A stretch of DNA of 64,000 bases. Origin: Arthrobacter sp. MAHUQ-56 (GTDB taxonomy: Bacteria > Actinomycetota > Actinomycetes > Actinomycetales > Micrococcaceae). The notes under the pieces are model-generated. The model was not told the origin of the DNA. It saw only the letters and a list, made by a program, of their open reading frames with translations, and did no database searches. A program made the position numbers and the translations under genes. Location of the stretch: assembly GCF_019710585.1 (NCBI RefSeq), contig NZ_JAIFZQ010000016.1, positions 248,001 through 312,000 on the forward strand. The letters run 5' to 3'. Within the stretch, counting starts at the first letter, position 1. Each line of letters begins with the position of its first letter. Below, piece by piece: positions 52,951 to 61,787 of this stretch.

Positions 52951-53143
52951 CCACGGTGGGCAGCAATTTACACAGGCTTAACCCGCATGGTCTTGTAAGC
53001 CTGCACGCTGGGGCGCCAGAATTTTTAGCACCATTTGAACTGATCAGCAGACGGTTCCAGCAGACTCCCAATGGACGGCGCAGCGGTGCGCGCCCCGGAT
53101 GGGCCGCCGCCGGCAGGACCGCGCAGACCGGAAGGAAACCATC

Positions 53144-53503
53144 GTGGCAGGAAATTTCGAAGTCTTCCTTGACCCGGAGTCGCTGTACAGGTTCCGCCTG
53201 CTGGCGCCCGACGGTACGGTGATGGCCGTGTCCGGTGCGTTCGAGGATAAAAGGGGTGTGGCAGCAGGCATCGCTGCGGTGCGTGAATGTGCGGGTACGG
53301 GCTTGGTCACCGACTTATGCCCGCCGGGAGCCGTAGCCCGTCCGGCGGCCGGCGGTGCCGGTATTCCCGCGGAGCCGCCCGCCGTCGTCGTTCCTGCCTG
53401 CGACGATCAGCGCCTGCCCTCACGACTGCACGCTTTTGCACCGGCCAAAGGGCCGCGCCGTCAGGCGACGCTGCCCCGCTGGACCAGGGCAGCGGTCCGC
53501 TGA
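53144..53503 (+). CDS. DUF1508 (YegP-like) protein
   Basis: 119 residues. Residues 1-60 match the DUF1508 unit seen in YegP-like proteins: FEVFLDPESLYRFRLLAPDG and SGAFEDKRGVAAGIAAVREC (family pattern G-x-F-E-V/Y... AGLVTDL). The C-terminal half is Ala/Pro/Arg-rich and disordered, with no similarity. GTG 53144 has GAAGGA about 8 bases upstream. Single copy of the unit, unlike the two tandem copies in E. coli YegP. Role unknown. Confidence 0.75.
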   Translation: MAGNFEVFLDPESLYRFRLLAPDGTVMAVSGAFEDKRGVAAGIAAVRECAGTGLVTDLCPPGAVARPAAGGAGIPAEPPAVVVPACDDQRLPSRLHAFAPAKGPRRQATLPRWTRAAVR

Positions 53504-53635
53504 GGGCCGGAGGAAAAAAGTTTTTAAAAAACTTTTGAAAAGGCGTAACCCTTTTGGGGGTGCCAACGATTACCCCTGTGTAGCGCCGGCCTGGAACATG
53601 TCCCCCATCACGTTCCAGGCCGGCTCTTCCTTTTT
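53504..53635 (+). other. Structured noncoding stretch (attenuator or small RNA candidate)
   Basis: Contains an almost pure A/T hairpin (AAAAGTTTTT 53516-53525 pairing with AAAAACTTTT 53527-53536), then ACCC/GGGGGT/ACCCC segments (53547-53576) that could pair in two alternative ways, then a strong hairpin with T-rich tail at 53585-53635. This mix is unlike the surrounding GC-rich DNA. No gene seen. Confidence 0.5.
53585..53635 (+). terminator. Rho-independent terminator
   Basis: GCCGGCCTGGAAC (53585-53597) pairs perfectly with GTTCCAGGCCGGC (53612-53624), then TCTTCCTTTTT. It ends the DUF1508 transcript or a small RNA upstream of the CoA-binding gene. Confidence 0.88.
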
Positions 53636-53702
53636 GCCGGTTTCGGCGACGCACTTTCGGCGCGGGCCGTGGGCCGCCCTCCCTGCCGCGTAGGCTAATC
53701 GC

Positions 53703-54128
53703 ATGGGCCACACAAACGATCCCGCAGTCATTGAACGACTCATGCGCACCAAGGGGAGGTGGGCCATCGTCGGCTTGTCCACCAACGAATGGCGTGCCGC
53801 CTACGACACGTCCCTGTTCATCCGGGACCGGATGGGCATGGAAATCATCCCCGTCAACCTGCCCGGGGATGCGGTGCACGGGGAGACCGGCTACCGCACG
53901 CTCGGTGACATTCCGGCGGAAAAGCGGCCCATCGACGTCGTCGACTGCTTTGTGAACTCGCAGAAGGTGGGCGATGTGGTGGACCAGGCCATTGCCGTCG
54001 GTGCCAAGGCCGTATGGCTGCAGCTGGGAGTCATTGACGAAGCCGCCGCAGAGCGCGCCAAGGCAGCCGGCCTGGACGTGGTAATGAACGCCTGCCCCGC
54101 CCAGCTCGCGTGGAAGTACAACCTCTAG
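53703..54128 (+). CDS. CoA-binding protein (YccU family)
   Basis: 141 residues. Rossmann-like CoA-binding domain with WAIVGLSTNEWRAAYDTSLF, NLPGDAVHGETGYRTLGDIP, VDCFVNSQKVGDVVDQAIAV and AVWLQLGVIDEAAAERAKAA, then NACPAQLAWKYNL, all typical of the YccU family. The conserved CP dipeptide (NACPAQ) is present. ATG 53703. Function unknown beyond CoA binding. Overlaps the convergent dioxygenase by 4 bases. Confidence 0.9.
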   Translation: MGHTNDPAVIERLMRTKGRWAIVGLSTNEWRAAYDTSLFIRDRMGMEIIPVNLPGDAVHGETGYRTLGDIPAEKRPIDVVDCFVNSQKVGDVVDQAIAVGAKAVWLQLGVIDEAAAERAKAAGLDVVMNACPAQLAWKYNL

Positions 54129-55153
54129 CGGATCATCAGTTGGGGATAGTGCCGCTCCGTGACGTCGGGATGCGCGCGCATCCGGCCTTTGAGCATGTTG
54201 AGCCCGAAGGTGGACAGCAGCGGATTGCCCGGATCATCGGTGATGCCGCGCGCCTGGGCTTTCAACTCCGGCGGCAGGGGCACGGGGCCGATCTCGGCAT
54301 CGAGGCGCGGAGACCAGAAAAACGGGACCGAGTAGCGGTCCACGCCCGGCGGCGGAGCCTGGACGCGGTGGATGGTGGCCGCCAGGTAGCCCTCGGTGGC
54401 CACTTCCAGCATCTCCCCGAGGTTCACCACGAGGGCACCGCGAAGGGGCTCCACGGGCAACCATTCGGTGGTGCCCGGAGGCAGGACTTCAAGGCCGCCG
54501 ACGTCGTCCTGGAGCAGGAGGGTGACGAAGCCATAGTCGGCGTGCGAACCCACGCCCTGGTCGCCGGCCGCTTCCACCACGCCGCCGACGTAGTGCACGA
54601 GCTTGCCCATCCATGCCGGGGTGTCCCGGAACGGCTCATCGAAGTAGTCTTCGGGCAGCTGCAGGGACACTGCGATGGCCCTCAGGAGTTCCATGCCCAC
54701 CTCTGACATCAGCTCTGCCCAGGCCATCGCCGCCGGCTTGAGTTCCGGAAAGGACTCGTCCGGCCAGAGGTTGGGGCCCTGCAGCAGCCAGTACGGCTGG
54801 TCGGCCGGATAGTCCTTCACGGGGGCGCGTTCGGGGGAGTAGTCGATCTGTTCGCGCGCGTCCGCCCTGCCCTGCGTCACCTCGGTTCCCATCCGGGTGT
54901 AGCCGCGGAAGTGCGGCGAGAGGCGGTTGTCCAGCTTCATCCGCTCCTCGAGGGGCAGGTCGAAAAAGCGCCGGACCACATCCAGGAGGTGCTCGGCCTG
55001 GCCGGGTGATCCGCCGTACCCGGTGACCTGGAAGAACCCCACATCATGGGTGGCGTGCCGCAGCTGCTCGATGAACTCGGGGCGGAACGAGCCGTAGGGC
55101 TGCCGTGCGCTACTCAGATCCAGAACAGGTATGGCTCCCTGGTCATGTGACAT
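54125..55153 (-). CDS. Fe(II)/2-oxoglutarate dioxygenase (isopenicillin N synthase-like)
   Basis: 342 residues. The DSBH fold holds the 2-His-1-carboxylate triad: HADYGFVTLL (His and Asp) and THRVQAP (second His), and RYSVPFFWSP provides the Arg that holds the 2-oxoglutarate. The N-terminus (IPVLDLSSAR) is that of the isopenicillin N synthase family; ethylene-forming enzymes and plant-type dioxygenases share it. Substrate unknown. ATG 55153. Divergent from the MmcQ/YjbR gene that follows to the right. Confidence 0.92.
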   Translation of the reverse strand: MSHDQGAIPVLDLSSARQPYGSFRPEFIEQLRHATHDVGFFQVTGYGGSPGQAEHLLDVVRRFFDLPLEERMKLDNRLSPHFRGYTRMGTEVTQGRADAREQIDYSPERAPVKDYPADQPYWLLQGPNLWPDESFPELKPAAMAWAELMSEVGMELLRAIAVSLQLPEDYFDEPFRDTPAWMGKLVHYVGGVVEAAGDQGVGSHADYGFVTLLLQDDVGGLEVLPPGTTEWLPVEPLRGALVVNLGEMLEVATEGYLAATIHRVQAPPPGVDRYSVPFFWSPRLDAEIGPVPLPPELKAQARGITDDPGNPLLSTFGLNMLKGRMRAHPDVTERHYPQLMIR

Positions 55154-55198
55154 CCTCGCAGACTAGCACCGCGGGGCCGGGCTTTATAGGCTTCCTTC

Positions 55199-55612
55199 AT
55201 GGACCCCGCCGCCTTGAGGAGAATCTGTCTTTCCTTTCCCGGCGCCTATGAGGACTTCCCCTTCGGCCCGGAAACATCGGTGTTCAAGGTCCGTGCCCAG
55301 GTTTCCGGCGGGGCCAGGCATGAGGCCAAACTCTTCGCGCTGTCGTCGATGGACGTGCGCGACTTCTACGTCAATCTGAAGTGCGAGCCCGCCCTGGCAG
55401 TCCAGCTGCGTGCGGCACACCCCGAAATCACGGGGGCGTGGCACATGAACAAGACGCACTGGAACGGCATCCGCCTGGACGGGTCGCTGCCGGACGACAT
55501 GGTCCGTGACATGGTGGAAGACTCCTACGACCTGGTGGTTTCCGGTTTGAGCAGGAAACAGCAGGAGCAGCTGGGCTGGGCACGCCTGGGCGGGGCAGGA
55601 ACGGATGACTGA
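55199..55612 (+). CDS. MmcQ/YjbR family protein
   Basis: 137 residues. MmcQ/YjbR signature seen in FPGAYEDFPFGPETSVFKVR, KLFALSSMDVRDFYVNLKCE, WHMNKTHWNGIRLDGSLPDD and LVVSGLSRKQQEQL. Small cytoplasmic protein with a CyaY-like fold, thought to bind DNA; role unknown. The Lys-Thr-His of MNKTHWN is a family invariant. First gene of a set with short gaps: MmcQ/YjbR, DUF1990, ABM monooxygenase, DUF503. Confidence 0.92.
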   Translation: MDPAALRRICLSFPGAYEDFPFGPETSVFKVRAQVSGGARHEAKLFALSSMDVRDFYVNLKCEPALAVQLRAAHPEITGAWHMNKTHWNGIRLDGSLPDDMVRDMVEDSYDLVVSGLSRKQQEQLGWARLGGAGTDD

Positions 55613-55624
55613 CAGGGGCAGGTT

Positions 55625-56158
55625 TTGGGTGCACTGAATTATCCCGGAGTGGGAGGTACCGAACAGGGGACCGCCCCGGACGGGTTCGACCGTGTCCTGG
55701 AAGAGGCCCGGCTGGGCAGCGGCCTCGCGGTCTACCGGCGGGTGGCAGAGGGCATCCTGGCCTGGGAGCTGCAGCGCCGGGCCGGACTTCGGGTCAGCGC
55801 GGATTCACCCACGGCGGTACCCGGGGCGCGGGTGGTGAGCGGCTTCGGCGTGGGGCCCCTCCGCCTGAACGCGCCCTGTGAGGTGGTGTGGGTCCACGAG
55901 CCCATGCCGGACGGTGTGCCGCAGTCGGCGGGGTTCGGCTACGGGACGCTGCCTGGCCACCCCGCCCGGGGCGAAGAGTCCTTCGAAGTGGAGATCAACA
56001 GCCAAGGGGAGGTCCGGCTCCGGATCCGCGCCTTCAGCCGGCCCGCAAACTGGTTCTACGCGGCCGGCGGAATGGTGACCCGTGCGGCGCAACGCCTCGT
56101 GACGGGCCGGTACATTGAAGGGGCACGCAGACTCGCCCAGGAAGGATCCGCCCAATGA
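55625..56158 (+). CDS. DUF1990 family protein
   Basis: 177 residues. LNYPGVGGTEQGTAPDGFDR is the typical DUF1990 opening, then LRVSADSPTAVPGARVVSGF, GFGYGTLPGHPARGEESFEV and NWFYAAGGMVTRAAQRLVTG. Role unknown; proteins of this family are often annotated together with other small soluble genes. Start TTG 55625 has GGGGCAGG just upstream; no in-frame ATG is available at the N-terminus. The stop overlaps the next ATG (ATGA). Confidence 0.88.
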   Translation: MGALNYPGVGGTEQGTAPDGFDRVLEEARLGSGLAVYRRVAEGILAWELQRRAGLRVSADSPTAVPGARVVSGFGVGPLRLNAPCEVVWVHEPMPDGVPQSAGFGYGTLPGHPARGEESFEVEINSQGEVRLRIRAFSRPANWFYAAGGMVTRAAQRLVTGRYIEGARRLAQEGSAQ

Positions 56159-56472
56159 TTTTTATCGTCGTTAAGTTCAAGGTAAAGCCCGACTGGTCGG
56201 AGCGCTGGCTGGACCTGGTGGACGACTTCACCAAGGCGACGCGGCAGGAGCCGGGCAACCTGTGGTTCGACTGGTCCCGCAGCGTGGATGACCCGAACGA
56301 GTTCGTCCTGGTGGAGGCGTTCAAGGACGACGCCGCCGGCGACCACGTTAACAGCCGCCACTTCAAACAGGCCATGGCCGACATGCCCCAGGCGCTCGCC
56401 GAAACACCCCGGATCATCAGCCGGCAACTCGAGGGCGAAGGCTGGGACCTGATGGGCGAATTCACCATCTAG
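56155..56472 (+). CDS. Antibiotic biosynthesis monooxygenase-family protein (quinol monooxygenase-like)
   Basis: 105 residues, a full ABM ferredoxin-like domain: MIFIVVKFKVKPDWSERWLD, then EPGNLWFDWSRSVDDPNEFV and HVNSRHFKQAMADMPQALAE. Family members such as YgiN oxidise quinols without cofactors. Small, cytoplasmic. It overlaps the DUF1990 gene and is 16 bases upstream of DUF503, so the four genes from 55199 are probably one transcript. Confidence 0.9.
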   Translation: MIFIVVKFKVKPDWSERWLDLVDDFTKATRQEPGNLWFDWSRSVDDPNEFVLVEAFKDDAAGDHVNSRHFKQAMADMPQALAETPRIISRQLEGEGWDLMGEFTI

Positions 56473-56488
56473 CAGGAAGGCCTGGAGC

Positions 56489-56782
56489 ATGTGGATCGGC
56501 TGGAGTGAGTTCGACATCCTCCTCGGGGACGTGCACAGCCTGAAGGAGAAACGCTCCGTTGTCAGGCCCCTCCTGGCCGAACTTAAGCGCCGCTTCGAGA
56601 TCTCCGTCGCCGAGGTCGGGGACCACAGCCAGTACCGGCGCACGCAGCTTGGCGTTGGCCTCGTGGCAGCGGACCGGCCCCACCTCGTGGAGGTGCTGGC
56701 CGCCGTCGAACGTTTCGTGGCGGGCCGGCCGGAGATCGAGCTGCTCAGCGTGCGCCAGCGGGAGCTCCACAGCGAGGACTGA
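56489..56782 (+). CDS. DUF503 family protein (YlxP-like)
   Basis: 97 residues. FDILLGDVHSLKEKRSVVRP is the DUF503 signature, and FEISVAEVGDHSQYRRTQLG plus VEVLAAVERFVAGRPEIELL complete it. YlxP of Bacillus lies in the nusA-infB-rbfA operon, and the family is thought to act in ribosome biology; this copy is in a different context. ATG 56489. Followed by hairpin 56794-56841. Confidence 0.92.
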   Translation: MWIGWSEFDILLGDVHSLKEKRSVVRPLLAELKRRFEISVAEVGDHSQYRRTQLGVGLVAADRPHLVEVLAAVERFVAGRPEIELLSVRQRELHSED

Positions 56783-56793
56783 CCCCCATCGAT

Positions 56794-56841
56794 TGCTCCG
56801 TGGACGCCCTTTTGAGACACCAAAAGGGCGCTTACGGAGCA
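56794..56841. repeat. Hairpin repeat, left copy
   Basis: Outer arms TGCTCCG (56794-56800) and CGGAGCA (56835-56841), inner arms GCCCTTTTG (56806-56814) and CAAAAGGGC (56821-56829), loop AGACAC. Same design as the hairpin at 57846-57901. Could terminate the DUF503 operon. Confidence 0.85.
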
Positions 56842-56900
56842 GCGGATGAGAGGTGTGGATAACTTCTGCGGGTTCTGGCCCCTTCTGGTGTCATGGACCG

Positions 56901-57842
56901 ATGAAGACCCCACGCCCACTTCCGGACGATTTTCAGGGCCGTCCATTCACTACAGGCGAGGCAATCCGCGCCGGGATATCACCCAAGCAACTGCGGCACC
57001 GTCAGTTGCGTCGCATGGGGAAGGGCATCAGATCGGGATGTCCGACGGCGGAGCTTCCGCTGAGCGCACGGGTCCGGCCTTTCATTGAAATCAACCAGCT
57101 TTGTGCTGCCTCGCACGTTACGGCTGCGCGGCTTCACTCGCTGCCGCAACGGCGCCGGGACGAGACCCTGGACGTCTACCACATCATCCGTCCCGCGGGC
57201 GCAGCCCACCTGGACAGGCCGCACGTCATCGTGCACCGCATGAAGCTCTACGAGGACGAAGTCACCACAATTGACGGTGTTCCGGTGACGACGCCGACCC
57301 GGACCTGGCTCGATATGGCTGAGCTGCTGTCCGTCGACGAGCTCGTAGCGATGGGGGACAGCTGCGTCCGCGTGCCCAGGATGGAGTTTGAAGGCCGGGA
57401 CACGCCGCTGTGCAGCGTAAGGGACCTGCAGGGGGTTGTCGACAGGCACCGGGGGAAGCGGGGGCTCCTGAAGGCGAAGGAGGCTCTGAAACTCATCCGG
57501 GTCGGATCGGATTCGCCGCAGGAAACCATGCTGCGGCTAGCCATCGTCCGCGCGGGCCTGCCGGAACCCGAGCTGAATGTTCCGATCATTACCGGGGACG
57601 GCGTCAGGCATCATGAGCCGGACTTGTCGTACCGCAAATACAAGATCGGCATTGAGTACGAGGGCGAACACCACGGTGAGGAAAGCCAGATCGCCAGGGA
57701 CATAGCGCGCTCGGAACGGTACACCGCCTTGGGCTGGACGGAGGTCAGGATTTCCAAACGACACATGCTCAATGACGCCAAACCGGCCGCGGCCAAAGTC
57801 TTGGTTGCGTTGGCGCAGGCCGGCTGGCGGCGGGGTTCTTAA
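56901..57842 (+). CDS. DUF559/Vsr-like endonuclease-fold protein with AbiEi-like N-terminus
   Basis: 313 residues. The N-terminal third resembles the AbiEi-type winged-helix antitoxin domain (TTGEAIRAGISPKQLRHRQL; a following ARVRPFIEINQLCAA), the middle TTIDGVPVTTPTRTWLDMAE is common in this family, and the C-terminal ~110 residues carry the PD-(D/E)XK-like DUF559 domain: Asp241 in HHEPDLSY, Glu252 and Glu254 in GIEYEGEHH, with GWTEVRISKR afterwards. It may be a nuclease, or a scaffold protein that has lost cutting ability. ATG 56901 begins at the conserved start; no clear ribosome-binding site. Its gene is bounded by the inverted-repeat hairpins at 56788 and 57903. AbiE systems in other bacteria are toxin-antitoxin; no AbiEii partner is seen here. 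Confidence 0.82.
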   Translation: MKTPRPLPDDFQGRPFTTGEAIRAGISPKQLRHRQLRRMGKGIRSGCPTAELPLSARVRPFIEINQLCAASHVTAARLHSLPQRRRDETLDVYHIIRPAGAAHLDRPHVIVHRMKLYEDEVTTIDGVPVTTPTRTWLDMAELLSVDELVAMGDSCVRVPRMEFEGRDTPLCSVRDLQGVVDRHRGKRGLLKAKEALKLIRVGSDSPQETMLRLAIVRAGLPEPELNVPIITGDGVRHHEPDLSYRKYKIGIEYEGEHHGEESQIARDIARSERYTALGWTEVRISKRHMLNDAKPAAAKVLVALAQAGWRRGS

Positions 57843-57845
57843 AAA

Positions 57846-57901
57846 CGATTGCTCCGCAGCGGCCGTTTTGAAGGCTCAAAAGGGCAGCTGCGGAGCAATC
57901 G
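57846..57901. repeat. Hairpin repeat, right copy / terminator
   Basis: Outer arms CGATTGCTCCGCAGC (57846-57860) and its complement (57887-57901), 15 bp perfect, plus inner TTTTG/CAAAA arms and a 6-base loop. Lies between the convergent endonuclease-like gene and purL and can terminate both. Confidence 0.85.
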
Positions 57902-57914
57902 ATAGGCGGGGGTA

Positions 57915-60224
57915 TTAGCCGAAGTACTTCGGCAGGGTTCCCTCGTGGGCATCGCGGAGGGCGTCAAGGGACAGGCTCTCCACGCCGTTGATCTCCAGCG
58001 TGCCGCTGGCTGCGTCCACCACGCCAATGCGGGTGTGGGCGAAGCCGCGGGCGGTGCACATGTCGGTGAAGCGGACTTCCTCGGAACGGGGAACACCCAC
58101 AACAGCGCGGCCCTGGGATTCGGAGAAGAGCGCCGTGAACAGGTCCACGCCGTCCCGGTCCATAACGTCCTGCAGGGCGATCCGGGCACCCACGCCGTAA
58201 CGCAGCGACGACTCCACGAGCGCTGCCGCGAGGCCGCCTTCGGAGAGGTCGTGGGCGGAGTCGATCATGCCGTCGCGCGAGGCGTTGATCAGGATCTCGC
58301 CCAAGGCACGCTCAGCCTCAAGGTCAACCTTCGGCGGCTGGCCGCCCAGGTGGCCACGCATGTTCGCCCACTCGGAACCGTCCAGCTCGGCGGCCGTGGT
58401 GCCCAGCAGGTAGATCGCCTGGCCGTCCTCGCGCCAACCCGACGGCGTGCGGCGCGCGACGTCGTCGAGCTTGCCCAGCACTGCCACCACGGGGGAGGGG
58501 TGGATGGGCGTGGTGCCCGTCTGGTTGTAGAGCGAGACGTTGCCGCCGGTGACCGGGATGCCCAGCACCATGCAGGCGTCGGACAGGCCGCGGATGGCTT
58601 CGGCCAGCTGCCACATGACGTCCGGGTCCTCGGGGGAGCCGAAGTTCAGGCAGTCGCTGACGGCCATGGGGATGGCGCCGGCGGTGGCGACGTTGCGGTA
58701 GGCCTCGGCCAGTGCCAGCTGGGCGCCGTGGTACGGGTCCAGGTAGGTGTAGCGGCCGTTGGCGTCGGTGGCCAGGGCAACGCCCAGGCCGGTTTCCTCA
58801 TCCACGCGGACCACGCCGGCGTCGTCGGGGAACGCCATGGAGGTGTTGCCGCCGACGTACCGGTCGTACTGGTTGGTGATCCAGGACTTGGAGCACATGT
58901 TCGGCGACGCCACGAGTTCAGTCACGGCGGCAGCCAGCGAGGCCGGGCTGGCCGGGCGCCCGGCGTCCTGCACGGAGCCGGTGAAGGTGTCGGCCTGGAC
59001 GGCGTCCTGCCACTCGGGGCGGGCGAACGGGCGGTCGTAGACCGGGCCGTCGTGCGCCACGGTGCGGGGATCGACGTCGACAATCACGTCGCCTTCCCAG
59101 GTGATGATGAGGCGGCCGGTGTCGGTCACCTCGCCCAGCCAGGAGTACTCCACGGCCCACTTGTCCATCACGGCCTCGAACGCTTCCACGTTCTCCGGCG
59201 TGACAACGGCCATCATGCGTTCCTGCGACTCGGACATCAGGATCTCGCCCGGGGTCAGCGTGGGGTCGCGCAGCAGGACCGAGGTCAGCTCAACCTGCAT
59301 GCCGCCGTCGCCGTTGGAAGCCAGCTCGGACGTGGCGCAGGAGATGCCAGCGGCACCGAGGTCCTGGATGCCTTCCACCAAGGAGCCCTTGAAGAGCTCC
59401 AGGCAGCACTCGATGAGGACCTTCTCGGCGAACGGGTCGCCCACCTGCACGGCGGGGCGCTTGGACGGCTTGGTGTCGTCAAAGGACTCGGAGGCAAGCA
59501 CCGAGGCGCCGCCGATGCCGTCGCCGCCGGTGCGCGCACCGAACAGGACCACCTTGTTGCCCTTGCCGGACGCGTTGGCCAGTCGGATGTCCTCGTGGCG
59601 CATGACGCCCACGGCGAGGGCGTTGACCAGCGGGTTGCCCTGGTAGACGGAATCGAACACCATCTCGCCACCGATGTTGGGCAGGCCCAGGGAGTTGCCG
59701 TAGCCGCCGATGCCGGCCACCGCACCGTGCATGACGCGCGCGGTGTCCGGGTGGTCGATCGCGCCGAAGCGCAGCGGGTCCATCACGGCCACCGGGCGGG
59801 CGCCCATGGAGATGATGTCGCGGACGATGCCGCCAATGCCGGTCGCCGCACCCTGGTAGGGCTCAACGAACGACGGCGAGTTGTGCGATTCGATCTTGAA
59901 GGTCACGGCCCAGCCGTCCCCCAGGTTGGTGACGCCGGCGTTTTCGCCGATGCCCACCAGCATGTCCTTCTTCATTTCCTCGGTGACCTTCTGGCCGAAC
60001 TGGCGCAGGTGGTTCTTGGAGGACTTGTAGGAGCAGTGCTCGCTCCACATCACGGAGTACATGGCCAGTTCGGCGCCGGTGGGGCGGCGGCCCAGGACCT
60101 TGACGATCTCGTCGAACTCGTTCCGCTTCAGGCCCAGCTCGGCCCAGGGCAGTTCGGTGTCCGGGGTCTTGGCGGCGTTCTCGACGGTGTCGATATTGAA
60201 CTTCTTGGTGGTTTCGGTGGTCAC
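57915..60224 (-). CDS. purL: Phosphoribosylformylglycinamidine synthase subunit PurL
   Basis: 769 residues, the small PurL that works with PurS and PurQ in the fourth purine step (FGAR to FGAM). Features in order: [17 protein letters not shown], the FGAR-binding [40 protein letters not shown], and ATP-binding regions [17 protein letters not shown] and [10 protein letters not shown]. Its start (ATG 60224) overlaps purQ by 4 bases, so purS-purQ-purL are one coupled operon on the minus strand, reading left. Stop at 57915. Confidence 0.97.
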   Translation of the reverse strand: MTTETTKKFNIDTVENAAKTPDTELPWAELGLKRNEFDEIVKVLGRRPTGAELAMYSVMWSEHCSYKSSKNHLRQFGQKVTEEMKKDMLVGIGENAGVTNLGDGWAVTFKIESHNSPSFVEPYQGAATGIGGIVRDIISMGARPVAVMDPLRFGAIDHPDTARVMHGAVAGIGGYGNSLGLPNIGGEMVFDSVYQGNPLVNALAVGVMRHEDIRLANASGKGNKVVLFGARTGGDGIGGASVLASESFDDTKPSKRPAVQVGDPFAEKVLIECCLELFKGSLVEGIQDLGAAGISCATSELASNGDGGMQVELTSVLLRDPTLTPGEILMSESQERMMAVVTPENVEAFEAVMDKWAVEYSWLGEVTDTGRLIITWEGDVIVDVDPRTVAHDGPVYDRPFARPEWQDAVQADTFTGSVQDAGRPASPASLAAAVTELVASPNMCSKSWITNQYDRYVGGNTSMAFPDDAGVVRVDEETGLGVALATDANGRYTYLDPYHGAQLALAEAYRNVATAGAIPMAVSDCLNFGSPEDPDVMWQLAEAIRGLSDACMVLGIPVTGGNVSLYNQTGTTPIHPSPVVAVLGKLDDVARRTPSGWREDGQAIYLLGTTAAELDGSEWANMRGHLGGQPPKVDLEAERALGEILINASRDGMIDSAHDLSEGGLAAALVESSLRYGVGARIALQDVMDRDGVDLFTALFSESQGRAVVGVPRSEEVRFTDMCTARGFAHTRIGVVDAASGTLEINGVESLSLDALRDAHEGTLPKYFG

Positions 60225-60994
60225 TTGTCGCCTCCCACAATCTTGTTCAGGACGGAGGTGAAGAATCCGAGGCCGTCGGTGTCGGAACCGCCGATCCCGT
60301 CGAGGGATTCCGGTCCAAAACCGGGTTCCACTGCATGCTCGGGGTGCGGCATGAGGCCCACCACGTTGCCGGCGGCGTTGGAGATGCCGGCGATGTCGCG
60401 CCGCGAACCGTTCGGGTTGAAGCCCACGTAGCGGAACACCACGCGGCCTTCGGCCTCAAGGGCGTCCAGGGTCTTCTCGTCCGCGATGTACTGGCCGTCC
60501 TGGTTCTTCAGCGGGATGGTGATCTCCTGGCCCGCCTCATAGTCCAGCGTCCAGGCAGTGTTGCTGTTCTCAACACGCAGCACCTGGTCGCGGCACAGGA
60601 ACTTCAGGTGGTCGTTCTTGATCATCGAACCGGGCAGCAGGTGCGACTCGGTGAGGATCTGGAATCCATTGCAGATGCCCAGGACGGGAAGCTTCGCGTC
60701 GCTGTTGGCGGCGTCGATGATCTTCGACATCAGGGGTGCGAAGCGGGCAATGGCGCCGGCGCGCAGGTAGTCGCCGTAGGAGAATCCGCCGGGAATGATG
60801 ACGGCGTCCACGTCACCAAGCTGGGAGTCACCGTGCCAGAGTTCGACGGCGGTGCCACCGGCCAGGCGGACGGCGCGGGCGGCGTCGCGGTCATCCAGGG
60901 TGCCGGGGAAGGTCACGACGCCGATGCGCGCGCCGGCCAGGCGCGGTTGCGCCGCGACGGCCACGGCCTCGCCGATCAGGGGAAGTTCAGTCAT
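60221..60994 (-). CDS. purQ: Phosphoribosylformylglycinamidine synthase subunit PurQ
   Basis: 257 residues, glutaminase subunit of the PurSQL complex supplying ammonia to PurL. Class I GATase triad: Cys in [12 protein letters not shown], His in [12 protein letters not shown] and following Glu. [20 protein letters not shown] is the PurQ-specific loop. ATG 60994; stop overlaps the purL start. A long N-terminus ([20 protein letters not shown]) precedes the GATase core, longer than in most PurQ proteins. Confidence 0.97.
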   Translation of the reverse strand: MTELPLIGEAVAVAAQPRLAGARIGVVTFPGTLDDRDAARAVRLAGGTAVELWHGDSQLGDVDAVIIPGGFSYGDYLRAGAIARFAPLMSKIIDAANSDAKLPVLGICNGFQILTESHLLPGSMIKNDHLKFLCRDQVLRVENSNTAWTLDYEAGQEITIPLKNQDGQYIADEKTLDALEAEGRVVFRYVGFNPNGSRRDIAGISNAAGNVVGLMPHPEHAVEPGFGPESLDGIGGSDTDGLGFFTSVLNKIVGGDK

Positions 60995-60995
60995 G

Positions 60996-61247
60996 TCAGG
61001 CCTCGACGACCTCGACGTTGACGACGTCCTCGATGACCGGGTTGGACAGGAGGGTTTCGGCGGCGTCGCGGGCCTGGGCCAGGATGTCCTCCGTCACCTC
61101 GCCGTCGACAGTCAGTTCAAAACGCTTGCCCTGGCGGACAGCGCTGAAGCTGGTGAAGCCCAGCCGGGGCAGAGCGCCAACGATTGCCTTCCCCTGCGGG
61201 TCCAGAATCTCGGGCTTGGGCATGACGTCAACAACGATCCGGGGCAT
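60996..61247 (-). CDS. purS: Phosphoribosylformylglycinamidine synthase subunit PurS
   Basis: 83 residues, small dimeric subunit that bridges PurQ and Pur[21 protein letters not shown] is the invariant opening; [18 protein letters not shown] and [13 protein letters not shown] follow. ATG 61247 has CAGGAG at 6 bases; an upstream in-frame start at 61304 gives a tail without similarity. It lies 1 base before purQ. Confidence 0.96.
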   Translation of the reverse strand: MPRIVVDVMPKPEILDPQGKAIVGALPRLGFTSFSAVRQGKRFELTVDGEVTEDILAQARDAAETLLSNPVIEDVVNVEVVEA

Positions 61248-61512
61248 CCGGTAACTCCTGTGCGTGAGCTTGGGTAAGGGCGCAGCGGAGTGGTGCCGTC
61301 TCACGCCTACCAGGATCTTGGGGACAGTTGGGCAACTGCCGTGGTCAACGATGAGGTGGGGCGCTCCGCGAGCTTGCCCTCCTATTCTACCGGGCGGCGC
61401 GGACCCCTTTGTATTCCATGAAATCGGGGCCGGGAGACGGCGGGAACCCTCCCTGCCTGGTGCCGCCGGTGGAGTTCTGGAGTTGCCCGCCTGCCTTCAT
61501 TAGGATTGCGGC

Positions 61513-61698
61513 ATGGCTGAGAATTCCAAGTCCCTCCTGTTGCCAATGGTTGCCGCGGCTGTGTTCGCCGGGCTGGGCCGGATGGTGTTCCAGAAGGTCA
61601 AAGCTGACCGTGTGGCCCGCCAGAGCAAGGTAGCCGGGCCGGTGGATGAGAAGACCAGGCAATGGATCAGTGAGGTAGTGCGTACGCCGCGGCCCTAG
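61513..61698 (+). CDS. Small single-helix protein
   Basis: 61 residues. Short acidic start, one hydrophobic segment (LLLPMVAAAVFAGLGRMVF), then a basic/charged tail (FQKVKADRVARQSKVAGPVD). Not recognised; probably a small membrane protein. Start ATG 61513 after ATTAGGATTGCGGC; terminator follows at 61725. Its reality rests on the topology and on the terminator placed 27 bases after its stop. Confidence 0.6.
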   Translation: MAENSKSLLLPMVAAAVFAGLGRMVFQKVKADRVARQSKVAGPVDEKTRQWISEVVRTPRP

Positions 61699-61724
61699 CG
61701 CGAACAGTCGTAGCGGTCCCTTCC

Positions 61725-61750
61725 GGGCGCCCTTCGGGGCGCCCTTTTTC
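61725..61750 (+). terminator. Terminator after small single-helix protein
   Basis: GGGCGCCC (61725-61732) pairs with GGGCGCCC (61737-61744) around TTCG, followed by TTTTTC. Confidence 0.92.
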
Positions 61751-61787
61751 GTGCCCTGCCGAGGCTGCTGCCGGGTCGTATGACAAT

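Larger units (their letters stand above)
56788..57903. mobile_element. Candidate cassette bounded by 13-bp inverted repeats
   Basis: ATCGATTGCTCCG at 56788-56800 recurs as its exact reverse complement CGGAGCAATCGAT at 57891-57903, enclosing one gene (56901-57842). Each end is also part of a hairpin containing CTTTTG/CAAAAG-type inner arms. No target-site duplication or transposase is visible, so a non-autonomous mobile cassette is only one reading; paired terminators of related sequence are the other. Confidence 0.45.

Noticed and set aside
53703..53785. CoA-binding gene as part of the DUF1508 transcript
   Set aside because: A strong terminator at 53585-53635 separates them, so they are not called one operon.
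57945..60431. An 828-residue plus-strand frame opposite purL
   Set aside because: His/Gly/Arg/Val-rich composition is the reverse-strand reflection of purL; purL carries all family motifs.
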